In this document: positions 26,866-35,674 of the stretch, piece by piece | Numbering within the stretch: position 1 is the stretch's first letter | Layout of the letters: each line of letters opens with the position of its first letter | Assembly: GCF_008693075.1 (NCBI RefSeq) | Contig: NZ_VXKJ01000053.1 | Coordinates: forward strand, 124,001-188,000 | Source of the DNA: Corynebacterium phocae | Lineage (GTDB): Bacteria > Actinomycetota > Actinomycetes > Mycobacteriales > Mycobacteriaceae | Reading direction: 5' to 3' | Length of the DNA: 64,000 nt | Position numbers and translations under genes: made by a program | The notes under the pieces: model-generated | Told to the model about the DNA's origin: nothing | Database searches by the model: none | The model's input: the letters and a program-made list of their open reading frames with translations, nothing else

Positions 26866-27646
26866 TTCGGTTCATTGACACCTACCGTGATCAGTTCTGT
26901 GTCGAGTTCATCTGCAAGACGTTGAATGACCACCGTGAGGGCGGTTTTATTACCCCGCGTGGCTACCGGATGCACAAGTCGCGGGGGCCTAGTGCCCGGG
27001 CTGTGCAGGATAAGGCCATCATTGAAGTGATGCTCAGGATCCATAAGGAAAATTATGGTGTCTACGGGTACCGCACAATGCATCATGCGCTGCGCCGCGA
27101 AGGGATTGATATCGGCCGTGATCGCACTGCACGTCTGATGCGGCTAGCTGGCATTAGTGGCAAAGGCTCATCACCAACAACTCACACGGCCTGCCCGCAG
27201 GGAGGATACCCGACTGGACCTGGTTAACCGCGAGTTCACAGCGGACGCACCCAATCGTTTGCAGGCGCTCAAGCAGGCTCTTGCCAATGCTGATGATACT
27301 TCGCAGCTTGTGCACCACGCTGACCACGGTAGTCAGTATGTCAGCGTGGTGTACGAAAGATACGCTGGCTAAGCATGGAGTTCTTTCTTCCACTCCGGCG
27401 GTGGGAGATTCCTATGACAATGCGATGGCCGAAAATGTCAACGGGGGTTACAAAAATGAAGCTATTAATGATAAGGAATGGGAGGATGAATTTGAGGTAG
27501 AGATTGCAACGCCCCAGTGGGCGTCATGGTGGAATGAAACTCGCCTTCATCAGGCGCTAGGCTACCGCACTCCACTGGAAGTTGAGGCCGAATATTGCAG
27601 CCAGAATCAGCTTACTGAAATAATGGAAACCAGGGTAAATTGTTAG
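26862..27646 (+). pseudogene. IS3-family transposase OrfB, copy 1, broken
   Basis: OrfB with its DDE integrase core disrupted. It reads in frame from MIRFIDTYRDQF to near LAGISGKG (about 27170), then frameshifts. Copy 2 shows that the stretch holding the first catalytic Asp (WVGDITYV) and the region after it has been lost here between the codons for NRL and QALKQAL. The last part, in a third frame, keeps the second Asp region (HHADHGSQY) and the Glu region. At least two frameshifts and a deletion of roughly 130 bp inactivate it. Confidence 0.85.
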
Positions 27647-27668
27647 GAACAAACTAAAGGCCACTTCA

Positions 27669-27787
27669 GGACAGCCAAACACCACACCAAACAAAACTTC
27701 ACCAGCATCCAACGCACAAGAGGCCGCCGAAGCGCTAAAGCAAGACAATTAAACCGAGACGAACAACTAAGAACGGCACTCAAATGA
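27669..27787 (+). pseudogene. C-terminal remnant of a plasmid replication protein RepA
   Basis: Directly after the IS end an open frame continues to TGA at 27785-27787. It reads RTAKHHTKQNFTSIQRTRG and then a basic stretch, resembling the tails of replication initiators of small actinobacterial theta plasmids. The TGA overlaps the ATG of the next reading frame (ATGA), the classic repA-repB arrangement. The IS truncated the gene. The resemblance is from memory and was not checked by search. Confidence 0.5.
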
Positions 27788-28051
27788 GCACACGCCCACC
27801 ACTAAGGCTGGCAAAAAGAAACGGAATCACCGCCAGAGAACTCGCAGAACGTGCTGGCAGAAGCGTTAGAACAGCACAACGTTGGACAAGCGAACCAAGA
27901 GAAGAATTCTTAGCTGAAGCAGAAAAAAGAAAAACGCGTTTTAGAGTTACGCTCAAAAGGCATGAGTATCAGAGCCATCGCTGAGCAAACCGGCTACTCA
28001 GTAGGAACTGTTCATCGTTATGCAAAAGCACTCAGTGGCACCGGAGTATAA
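27784..28051 (+). pseudogene. RepB-like helix-turn-helix protein, frameshifted
   Basis: The frame begins at MSTRPPLRLAKRNGITAREL and contains a helix-turn-helix (ELAERAGRSVRTAQRWTSEP) followed by REEFLAEAEKRK. It then runs out of frame within an A-rich run (GAAAAAAGAAAAA, about 27921-27934). In the other frame the protein continues RVLELRSKGMSIRAIAEQTG and YSVGTVHRYAKALSG to TAA at 28049-28051, clearly a second helix-turn-helix. One base was gained or lost in the A-run. This matches the two-HTH RepB partner proteins of ColE2/pAL5000-like plasmids. Confidence 0.6.
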
Positions 28052-28111
28052 GAATTTCTGAATTCGCCGAACCCAATCAACCGAGAAAATCTGGTAAGAG
28101 AGGATTAAAAA

Positions 28112-28471
28112 ATGAAGATAGAGAAAAAACTTGAAGGTGTTATAGCGACTCCTGATGATGATTTCTCTGGTGAGCTGCGTAAACCTGACTACTGCGTATT
28201 CTTCTGGAATCGTCAAACGGAAAAAACTTTTTCAGTAGAAGAAAAGTGCAGAATTTTTGACGCAGAGGACGTTTTAGAAGTCATAGAGTGGGCAAAAGAG
28301 AATTCTTCCGGATTCGAAGGATTCTCCGTACTGTTCCCATCAAAATTTTTCACCGATGCAGGTGAAGAGATTGAAAAAATGTACATCCTATACGGGGGAT
28401 ATCCTGAAGGCTTCGAGGTTTCTTCAGAACCAGATTTTGAATGGACCATGAAACAGGTTTCTAGCACCTGA
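28112..28471 (+). CDS. Orphan acidic protein in the mobile island
   Basis: A 119-residue acidic, aromatic-rich cytoplasmic protein (ending EPDFEWTMKQVSST) with no recognised family. It is clearly more AT-rich than the genes outside the island and has a good ribosome-binding site (GAGAGGA). The size, acidity and position between IS copies resemble immunity or antitoxin proteins that have lost their partner, but no toxin gene is present. That idea is inference. Confidence 0.6.
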   Translation: MKIEKKLEGVIATPDDDFSGELRKPDYCVFFWNRQTEKTFSVEEKCRIFDAEDVLEVIEWAKENSSGFEGFSVLFPSKFFTDAGEEIEKMYILYGGYPEGFEVSSEPDFEWTMKQVSST

Positions 28472-28534
28472 ATGCGTGGCTCTTTTCAAATTTCTGTGAA
28501 CCAGTTACTGGGCGAAAACCAGCAGGAGAACTCC

Positions 28535-28549
28535 AGGTAAGGCTTACCT
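28535..28549. promoter_or_regulatory. Palindrome AGGTAAGGCTTACCT
   Basis: A near-perfect 15-bp palindrome lies in a 180-bp gap without a gene, upstream of IS copy 2. It resembles a DtxR iron box (12 of 19 positions by eye), but it has no gene downstream that would suit that role. Confidence 0.3.
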
Positions 28550-28655
28550 TGGAAGTGTACCGATGGTACCTGTATATGGTCTCCTAGAAGTGATCCAGAT
28601 TGGCGCGAAAATTGATCCACTTTGTGGGTCAGTTTTTGAGCTGGTTTGGCTGCGG

Positions 28656-28808
28656 TGTGATGGTTCAGTCCAGCGTGCTGAGGAAGACGTGGTTGAAGAA
28701 AATTTGCGGCTTCGTCGTGAGAATCAGCAGCTGCGTGATACTAATGAGCTGCTGAAACTAGCGTCAGCTTTTTTCGCGTCGGAACTCGACCCGCAACGTC
28801 GGAAATGA
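28656..28808 (+). pseudogene. IS3-family transposase OrfA, copy 2, 5'-truncated
   Basis: Only the last 50 codons of orfA remain, from DGSVQRAEEDV to DPQRRK. The coiled coil is present and the helix-turn-helix is gone. It differs from copy 1 by a few substitutions (VVEENL against VIEENM). Confidence 0.85.
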
Positions 28809-29595
28809 TTCGGTTCATTGACACCTACCGTGATCAGTTCTGTGTCGAGTTCATCTGTAAGACGTTGAATGACCACCGTGAGGGCGGTTTTATTACCCCG
28901 CGTGGCTACCGGATGCACAAGTCACGGGGGCCTAGTGCCCGGGCTGTGCAGGATAAGGCCATCATTGAAGTGATGCTCAGGATCCATAAGGAAAATTATG
29001 GTGTCTACGGGTACCGCACAATGTATCATGCGCTGCGCCGCGAAGGAATTGATATCGGCCGTGATCGCACTGCACGTCTGATGCGGCTAGCTGGCATTAG
29101 TGGCAAAGGCAAAGGCTCATCACCTAAAACTACACGGCCTGCCCGCAGGGAGGATACCCGTCTGGACCTGGTTAACCGCGAGTTCACAGCGGACGCACCC
29201 AATCGTTTGTGGGTGGGGAGACATTACCTACGTGGGAACTAAGAAAGGGTTTGCGTACACGGCTTTTGTTGTGGATGTTTTCTCCCGCAAGATTGTCGGA
29301 TGGGCCACGTCAAAGACGATGAGCACCGAGCAGTTGCCGTTGCAGGCGCTCAAGCAGGCTCTTGCCAATGCGATGGCCGAAAAATGTCAACGGGGGTTAC
29401 AAAAATGAAGCTATTAATGATAAGGAATGGGAGGATGAATTTGAGGTAGAGATTGCAACGCCCCAGTGGGTGTCATGGTGGAATGAAACTCGCCTTCATG
29501 AGGCACTGGGCTACCGCACTCCACTGGAAGTTGAGGCCGGATATTGCAGCCAAAACCAGCTTCCTGAAATAATGGAAACCAGGGTAAATTGCTAG
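28805..29595 (+). pseudogene. IS3-family transposase OrfB, copy 2, broken
   Basis: This copy keeps the segment missing from copy 1, including WVGDITYV and the FVVDVFSRKIVGWATS strand. It has a one-base frameshift near NRL/WVG and has lost the segment holding the second catalytic Asp (HHADHGSQY) between two CAATGC repeats, plus an extra A in the run before the NVNGGYKNE region. The two copies therefore carry different, complementary deletions of the catalytic core. Confidence 0.85.
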
Positions 29596-29620
29596 GAACA
29601 AAAACAAAGGCCACTTGAGG

Positions 29621-29656
29621 GTGCTATTTTTAACTTGGTCTAATACTAAATAGCAC
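29621..29656. promoter_or_regulatory. Inverted repeat upstream of the lamin-tail protein gene
   Basis: GTGCTATTT (29621-29629) and AAATAGCAC (29648-29656) form a perfect 9-bp inverted repeat with an 18-bp spacer, 24 bases before the ATG. It could be an operator or a leader hairpin. Confidence 0.4.
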
Positions 29657-29679
29657 TCTCCTAAGCAAGCAGGTTCATC

Positions 29680-31767
29680 ATGGCATATCGGCGCAATCTT
29701 TCTTGGCTCACCGCTTTAACGCTTTCACTATCAATTCCGGTGGTTGCACACGCAAATCCACACCCAGAGGTTCTCATCACCGAGGTAAGCACAGGTTTTG
29801 GCCCGGGCAGTGAGGTCAACGTTCGGTACATGGAGGTACTTAACACCACCGCCCAGGTTATTGATCTACGGAACTGGGAGGTAGCGTTCGAGGACGCTGA
29901 TGGTAACAAAATAGACGGCGCGGTTGAGGCCTTTGGTCACTATTTCACCGTGCAGCCGGGGGAGCGCAGCTACTACATGTTGGGTGATGACCCTGTGGAT
30001 CCGAACGCTGGCAAGAACGCGTGGGGTGACTACCTGAAGGAAAAGGGTGTGTCTTTTGCTACGTTGGCCAGGATGGAATACCCCGCCGGCGCGGCCCGGG
30101 TTTCGCTTTATGACACATCAGGTACGCGAGTGGATTCCCTGGAACTTGGCACCATCCCGCCGCGCCGGGCGTTGTCCACGCAGCGCTGCGATGACGCCCG
30201 TGAGGGGACATTCGTAGCCCCGCAGACCTTGGGAGGACCTTCGGACTGTAACGCCATCCCACAGCAGGCAGGGGTCTACGTTCCGAGGACTAAGGCGGAG
30301 TTGGAGGCGAAGGAAGGGGACTTGCAACCTCAAGCCAGTGAGGTTATTGCTAACCCGCAGGAGCTTCCAGCTAGAACTAAATTCACCTGGAAGGCTGATC
30401 CCGTATTCACAGCACCGCAGTCACAGGGAGTGGTTCTGGTCACCTATCCTGATAAGTCGACGGAGGATGTCACAGCGTACTTTGCGGTGAGGCCCGCCAA
30501 CCAGAGCGAGGCGGACCATTACAACCCCTTCGGTCAGGATTTCACCTTTTACAAAGGTTCAGAGCTCCCGGACGCAAAGGCTTTCGTGCTTAACTCAGGT
30601 TCCTTGCCAGCTGCAACCACCTATTCATGGGTAGAAGATCCCCAGATGGATCAGTTGGGTGCACGGCGCTATACCGTGCAGGTTACCTACCCGGATAAGT
30701 CTCAAGACCGGGTAGAAGTGGAGCTCACGGTCATTGATAAGCCAGCTGCTCCTATCAGTGACAGCCGTGATCCGCAGCCGGTTGAGCCAATCAAGGTCCA
30801 AGTAGGGTCACAGATTCCCGACGCGCAAGAAGTAGTGAAAAACTTCGGTGATCTAGATGATGTCTACGAGGCTAAATGGCTTCCCGCCCCAAACTTGACC
30901 ACCCCGGGGACGGAGAATGCCAAGGTCATGGTGACCTACGTCGATGAGCAGGGTCAGGTGGACTCCTACGATATTGTTTCTGTGAGTTTCTTGGTGCGCG
31001 AAACCCTGGTCGATGACAACACTGTCTACGCACCGGAGGCCAAGGAGGGGTTTGCGGTATACCGCGGGGACACCGCTCCTGATCCCTCATCGGTGATATC
31101 CAATCCTGGCGTTTTGCCCGGTGATGTCACTTACCGGTGGGTAGTTCAGCCGGACATGGGAACTGTTGGAACGCAGGCCTTACAGGTGGTGGTGACCTAC
31201 GCTGATGGCTCCGTTGATGAGGTACCAGTGACTTTGACTGTTAAACCAGTGCCTATGAACCGCACCCACAGTCCGCGGGCCAAGCAGCTTACGGTGGTTG
31301 AAGGCGCCACGGTCAACCCGGCACAGTTGGTTGAACTTGACCAGCCAGCCACCGGGGTGACATACACGTGGCTGGTGGCCCCCGACACTGCCACAGTGGG
31401 TAAGAGCGTAGCTGAGGTCAAGGTTACCTATAGTGATGGTTCTTTCGACGAAGTAAGCGCAACCGTAGTGATAGAGCCCGCGCCAGCTCCAGATCCTGCA
31501 CCCGCGCCAGCTCCAGATCCTGCACCCGCGCCAGCTCCAGATCCTGCACCCGCGCCAGCTCCAGATCCTGAGCCTACACCCGCGCCAGCTCCGGAAGAAC
31601 CTGGTAAGCAGGGTAGTCCCGCCCCAAGTCAGTCCACCAGCAGTGTGGACACTGGCACCATTGTTGGAATTGTTTTAGGCATTCTCTCGTTGCTCGGATT
31701 AGGTGGCCTGGGATGGTGGCTCACGCACACACCACAGGCGCGTGCCGTGATTGGTCACCTGTTCTAG
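29680..31767 (+). CDS. Surface protein with lamin-tail domain and Rib/Ig-like repeats
   Basis: A 695-residue surface protein. A signal peptide (about 1-25, ending AHA) precedes a lamin-tail-like domain (about 28-150: EVLITEVSTG, then VRYMEVLNTT and LRNWEVAF). Five repeats of about 75-80 residues follow, each with a VTYPDGS-type strand, resembling Rib/alpha-like repeats. A Pro/Ala/Asp spacer of 24-bp DNA repeats (PAPAPDPA) leads to a C-terminal helix TGTIVGIVLGILSLLGLGG and WWLTHTPQARA. There is no LPxTG. The same C-terminal pattern ends the next gene's product. Confidence 0.78.
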   Translation: MAYRRNLSWLTALTLSLSIPVVAHANPHPEVLITEVSTGFGPGSEVNVRYMEVLNTTAQVIDLRNWEVAFEDADGNKIDGAVEAFGHYFTVQPGERSYYMLGDDPVDPNAGKNAWGDYLKEKGVSFATLARMEYPAGAARVSLYDTSGTRVDSLELGTIPPRRALSTQRCDDAREGTFVAPQTLGGPSDCNAIPQQAGVYVPRTKAELEAKEGDLQPQASEVIANPQELPARTKFTWKADPVFTAPQSQGVVLVTYPDKSTEDVTAYFAVRPANQSEADHYNPFGQDFTFYKGSELPDAKAFVLNSGSLPAATTYSWVEDPQMDQLGARRYTVQVTYPDKSQDRVEVELTVIDKPAAPISDSRDPQPVEPIKVQVGSQIPDAQEVVKNFGDLDDVYEAKWLPAPNLTTPGTENAKVMVTYVDEQGQVDSYDIVSVSFLVRETLVDDNTVYAPEAKEGFAVYRGDTAPDPSSVISNPGVLPGDVTYRWVVQPDMGTVGTQALQVVVTYADGSVDEVPVTLTVKPVPMNRTHSPRAKQLTVVEGATVNPAQLVELDQPATGVTYTWLVAPDTATVGKSVAEVKVTYSDGSFDEVSATVVIEPAPAPDPAPAPAPDPAPAPAPDPAPAPAPDPEPTPAPAPEEPGKQGSPAPSQSTSSVDTGTIVGIVLGILSLLGLGGLGWWLTHTPQARAVIGHLF
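31486..31600 (+). repeat. 24-bp coding repeats (PAPAPDPA)
   Basis: About four near-perfect copies of a 24-bp unit beginning CCAGCTCCAGATCCTG encode the Pro/Ala/Asp spacer of the lamin-tail protein. Copy number could change by slippage without a frameshift. Confidence 0.8.
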
Positions 31768-31821
31768 GATTATCTAACTATTTCGTTTTCGCTCTAACCA
31801 ATTGAAAGTGGGTAAGCCCCG

Positions 31822-34800
31822 GTGGCTACAGGACGTCTCCCTTTTGTCGTTTCTCTTCTGGTGGCATCGGCGGTGACGTCTGGGCATGTTGTGGTTGCGC
31901 ACGCCGCACCGGCGCGCAGCGACATAGCCAACGTGGCAGTGGTGGTCCGCTTTGCCGGCCAAACACAAGGAGAAGGCCCCACCGGTCTGAACAAACCCCA
32001 CTTGAGCAACCCGCAGTACACCTACTGGGACGCATTCAAAGAACGTTTTACTTCCTCCGGGACTCCGTACTTTGCCAACTATGTGTCCTTGGATGAGTAT
32101 GTGGACCTAGTCAGTTACAACCAGCTGCGCGTACACAACTTTTTCCCTGAAGAAGATGGCGGCCGGGTCAACTACATCACCCTGCCCCACAGCTTTGAGT
32201 ACTACGCACAACGCGGTGACGTGACCACCGTGGCGCGGGATACCGTTAAAGCCCTGGCAGCTAACCTCAACAAGCAGCAGTGGGACATGAACAACGACGG
32301 CCGCGTGGACAACCTCACGGTGGTCATGCACCTGCCGGATGGTGCCCCGAAAGCCCCGCGTCTTACTACCTCTAAACATGTGCTGTGGCAGGAGGGGCCG
32401 GTGGATGGGTTGGACCTAGAGCGCTTCAATATCCACGCTATGACCATGGACAACACCGGGATTTCATTGGGTAGTAGCCCGGGCGTAGTGCAGCACGAGT
32501 TCATGCACACCCTGGGCATTTGGGATTTGTACCGCTTTGAAGATGAAAATATTGGTGGAAGTCCCGTGGGGTTTTGGGACATTATGAGCAAAGCCGGGTT
32601 GTTCTACCCGCTCGCACAACACCGTCAAGACTTAGGGTTCCTCGAGATTCCCGCGGTCCAGCCCACTCCAGAAGGCATTGAAGTGGAGCTTGCCACTCCG
32701 GATAGTGGCCCAGAAAGCGGAAGACCTTACGCCGTACGGGTTAGTTCACCCTTTTCTGAAACAGAGTCCTTTGTTATTGAATACCGCCCCAATGACCGCA
32801 GGAAGGTTCTTGATAAATTCCCCGGCAACAACGGGGGCGTGATCATCTACCGGGTGAACCAAGTTCCGGGGGAGGACAAGCCTTCTAACCTGCTCAAGGG
32901 GCCCAATGGTCAGCCACTTGATTACCTCTATGTGTTCCGGCCAGGCCAAGACACCGTGGTATCTGCTACGAACCCCCAGGACGCCGACCTCCACCAAGGG
33001 GATAGCTACGGCAGCTTGAACATGGCAGACACCATTGCACAGAACGCGATTGTGGATTCCCATAACCGGAACTCCGGTATTCAGGTGACTGTGGAAGAAG
33101 CCACCAAGGAAGGCGCGCGCGTAACAATCAAGCAGACCAGTGCCGCTGATCTGGACTTCTGGGAAAAGGTAGCGGGTTCTGGCGTTGATCCAGTCAATCA
33201 TGACAACGGCGCTTTACTTAGCCTGGGCAACAAGGTGTACCGGGCTGTTCGGACCAGCCGGGGTATTAGCGTGGACGTGCAAGAGGGCGGGGAGGTAACC
33301 CCGGTCGGATCCATTGCCTCCGGTACTTCCTATGCGCCCACGCTTTTTGCGCGCGAGGGCCAGGCTTATGTGGCATTCGGTGATAATCAGGGGAGGGTGA
33401 ATATAGCCCGCATTGGTCAGGCGGCCGTGACGCAGGTGCGCTCCGTGGAAACGGGGCTTGGTTATGAACCCAAAGTCTTTGCTGGTTCAGGCCCCAACGC
33501 CGGAGTGGTGGTTGATACCGGAACCGTTTTGAAATTTGTGGGGCCACAGGAAGGGCAGGATCTTCCGGATCTGCGTCCGGGCGGCAATACGGTTGTGGAT
33601 GTTGCATGGAACGGGGACAGCGCGGTGTTGTCCACCTTCGATCCCCAAAAGACCTTTGAGTACCGCCTGGAGGGTGGTTCGTGGCGGCAGGTCTCCAGCG
33701 CGGATTCGATGTACCGTCTGGTTCATTCCGTCAATCTCCGGGACAAGCAGCTGACCTTGTTGTCTACTGGCAACGACGAGCCTTTGCGGCTTCGTTACGA
33801 AGGCCAGGAGGTGACTACTAACCTGCCAGCTTTTGCTGCCGATGATCTGGTCGCCGTGGGCGACAATGTCTACGCCCTGCTACACCACCAGAACACGGGG
33901 TTGCTGAAGGTCTACAAGGCCAGCGTTTCTGACCTGGGAACATGGACCCAGGTGGGGGAGGATGTGGCAAATACACAGGTCCAGGCGCAGCTTTCCGTTG
34001 TTGGGGGCGTAGCCCACGTCCTGGTTCGTGGTGAGCAGGTGGTGACCTTCACCAACCGGGTGGAACAGCCACAACTGGCCCAAGAGCAAGAGCCAGCCAT
34101 CAAGCAGGTGAAGCCCCATCCCGTGCCCGCCTTAGCCGAAGTTCCCTCCGCGCGGTCTTTTGTCACTAATGCTGACGCACTTCCAGACGGCACGGAATTT
34201 TACTGGGAGCCAGAGCTTTCCTTTGCCACCCCGGGCACTAAGCGGGTTGAGCTGGTCACCCGCTACGGGGATGGCAGTAAGGACCGCAGCGCCCTTACCT
34301 TTAACGTCAGCGCGCACGCGGATTTCTATGCGCCTACCGCTACTGCCACCCCGCGTTCCGTCACTTTCGGGGATCCCGTCCCCGCGCCTGCCCAGTTTGC
34401 TGAGGGGGTTCCTGCCGGTGCCACCCTTACCTGGGCCGCGGAGCCGTCTACCTCCCAGCTAGGGCGGCAGACGGGATCTGTACAGGTAACCTACGCCGAC
34501 GGAACTTCTGAAAGGCTTGAGGTACACCTTTTTGTCAGTGAGCTAGCCGCAGTACATCAACCCAAGTTTGTTGCCTCCGCTTCTGCCGTGGCCCTAGACA
34601 GTGCCCCTGACGCGCGGGAGTTTGTGAGTAACCTCGGTTCTCTTCCCGGCGGAACAGGCGTTTCTTGGGAGGATGAGCCGGTACTGGCTACCCCAGGGCG
34701 TAAAACCGCAAAAGTAGTGGTCAGTTATCCGGATGGCAGTAAAGACCAGGCTACTGTGACCTTTGAAGTCGCCTCCCACGCGGAGACTTTTGCGCCAGTG

Positions 34801-35652
34801 GTCAAGCAAGTGCCGCCTGTTATGCAGGGCCAGGAAGCTCCGCCGGCCGACTCCTTTGTGGAGTTTCCGGAAGAGCCCACGCACAAGGCGGAAATCAAGT
34901 GGCGTGACCAGCCTTCAACTGCCACGCCTGGCGTGCGCTCCGGTGCCGTTATCATCCGTTACGCGGATGGTTCGAGCCAGCAAGTAAAGGTGGAGTTCCA
35001 CGTGAAACCCTCCGCTCCGGAGGTGCCCGCCCCGGAGGAACCTCAAGCTCCTGAGCCTATAGCCTTCGTGCCACAGCCTCGGTCGCAGGAAGTGGCGCGT
35101 GGAGCCGCGCTGCCCAAAGCCCGCCTGATGTTGAGTAATGCAGATCAGCTGCCGGCCGGGGCAACGGTGTCCTGGAAGACTGTCCCAGACCTGAACACGG
35201 CCGGCGAACAGGCGGGCAGCGTTGTAGTTTCCCTCCACGGGAAGGACATTAAGGACATTGTGGTCCCGGTTGTGGTGCACGTTGCCGCAGCCGGGGAACA
35301 ACCACCGGCAGGCCAGCCTGATGAGGGACAGCCGCAGCCATCTCCTGCCCCGGAGCCTGAGCCATCTCCTGCCCCAGATCCTGATCCGGTGCCCGCTCCG
35401 GAGCCTGAGCCATCTCCTGCCCCGCAGCCAGACCCGGATCCTGATCCGGTGCCCGCTCCGGAGCCTGAGCCATCTCCTGCCCCGCAGCCAGATCCGGCAC
35501 CTGGCCGGGTTCCCGATCCGCAGGCGGAAGACTCTTCCAGTACCGGGTCGATTGTGGGCGCTATCGTTGGCTTGCTCGCGCTTCTGGGGCTTGGTGGCCT
35601 AGGTTTTTGGCTAACGCAGACGCCACAGGGACGCGCGCTGTTGCGCTTCTAG
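31822..35652 (+). CDS. Secreted M6-family metalloprotease with Rib-like repeats
   Basis: A 1276-residue secreted protein starting with GTG. A signal peptide (about 1-29, ending AHA) is followed by an M6 (immune inhibitor A-like) peptidase domain with zinc motif HEFMHTLGIWDLY (225-237): two His, the catalytic Glu and a downstream Asp as in HExxHxxGxxD. A middle region of about 300 residues may be a beta-propeller. Five Rib/Ig-like repeats, a Pro/Glu/Asp spacer and the C-terminal anchor (TGSIVGAIVG, WLTQTPQGRALL) follow. It is a candidate host- or matrix-degrading surface protease. Confidence 0.82.
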   Translation: MATGRLPFVVSLLVASAVTSGHVVVAHAAPARSDIANVAVVVRFAGQTQGEGPTGLNKPHLSNPQYTYWDAFKERFTSSGTPYFANYVSLDEYVDLVSYNQLRVHNFFPEEDGGRVNYITLPHSFEYYAQRGDVTTVARDTVKALAANLNKQQWDMNNDGRVDNLTVVMHLPDGAPKAPRLTTSKHVLWQEGPVDGLDLERFNIHAMTMDNTGISLGSSPGVVQHEFMHTLGIWDLYRFEDENIGGSPVGFWDIMSKAGLFYPLAQHRQDLGFLEIPAVQPTPEGIEVELATPDSGPESGRPYAVRVSSPFSETESFVIEYRPNDRRKVLDKFPGNNGGVIIYRVNQVPGEDKPSNLLKGPNGQPLDYLYVFRPGQDTVVSATNPQDADLHQGDSYGSLNMADTIAQNAIVDSHNRNSGIQVTVEEATKEGARVTIKQTSAADLDFWEKVAGSGVDPVNHDNGALLSLGNKVYRAVRTSRGISVDVQEGGEVTPVGSIASGTSYAPTLFAREGQAYVAFGDNQGRVNIARIGQAAVTQVRSVETGLGYEPKVFAGSGPNAGVVVDTGTVLKFVGPQEGQDLPDLRPGGNTVVDVAWNGDSAVLSTFDPQKTFEYRLEGGSWRQVSSADSMYRLVHSVNLRDKQLTLLSTGNDEPLRLRYEGQEVTTNLPAFAADDLVAVGDNVYALLHHQNTGLLKVYKASVSDLGTWTQVGEDVANTQVQAQLSVVGGVAHVLVRGEQVVTFTNRVEQPQLAQEQEPAIKQVKPHPVPALAEVPSARSFVTNADALPDGTEFYWEPELSFATPGTKRVELVTRYGDGSKDRSALTFNVSAHADFYAPTATATPRSVTFGDPVPAPAQFAEGVPAGATLTWAAEPSTSQLGRQTGSVQVTYADGTSERLEVHLFVSELAAVHQPKFVASASAVALDSAPDAREFVSNLGSLPGGTGVSWEDEPVLATPGRKTAKVVVSYPDGSKDQATVTFEVASHAETFAPVVKQVPPVMQGQEAPPADSFVEFPEEPTHKAEIKWRDQPSTATPGVRSGAVIIRYADGSSQQVKVEFHVKPSAPEVPAPEEPQAPEPIAFVPQPRSQEVARGAALPKARLMLSNADQLPAGATVSWKTVPDLNTAGEQAGSVVVSLHGKDIKDIVVPVVVHVAAAGEQPPAGQPDEGQPQPSPAPEPEPSPAPDPDPVPAPEPEPSPAPQPDPDPDPVPAPEPEPSPAPQPDPAPGRVPDPQAEDSSSTGSIVGAIVGLLALLGLGGLGFWLTQTPQGRALLRF
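35340..35510 (+). repeat. Pro/Glu/Asp spacer repeats in the M6 protease gene
   Basis: Repeated blocks of GAGCCTGAGCCATCTCCTGC and neighbouring GATCCTGATCCGGTGCCCGC encode PEPSPAPDPDPVPA. They extend the membrane-proximal stalk. The length can vary in-frame. Confidence 0.75.
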
Positions 35653-35674
35653 CTCTGGTATTGTTCTGGGCACT

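Larger units (their letters stand above)
26501..27668 (+). mobile_element. IS3-family insertion sequence, copy 1 (defective)
   Basis: The ends form an imperfect inverted repeat: TGAAGTGGGCTGAGTTTTGTT at 26501-26521 against the reverse complement of the last 21 bases (27648-27668). Inside are orfA (26551-26865) and a broken orfB. No target duplication is seen; the flanking bases (CAC left, GGA right) differ, so one side may have been rearranged. The right end abuts a plasmid replication-gene remnant. Confidence 0.85.
28656..29618 (+). mobile_element. IS3-family insertion sequence, copy 2 (left end lost)
   Basis: This copy is nearly identical to copy 1 from about 28656, inside orfA, to the right end CCACTTGA at 29618. 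The left end and the first half of orfA are missing and replaced by unrelated sequence. It flanks the plasmid remnant and the orphan gene on the right, so the island 26501-29618 is bordered by two copies in the same orientation. Confidence 0.82.
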
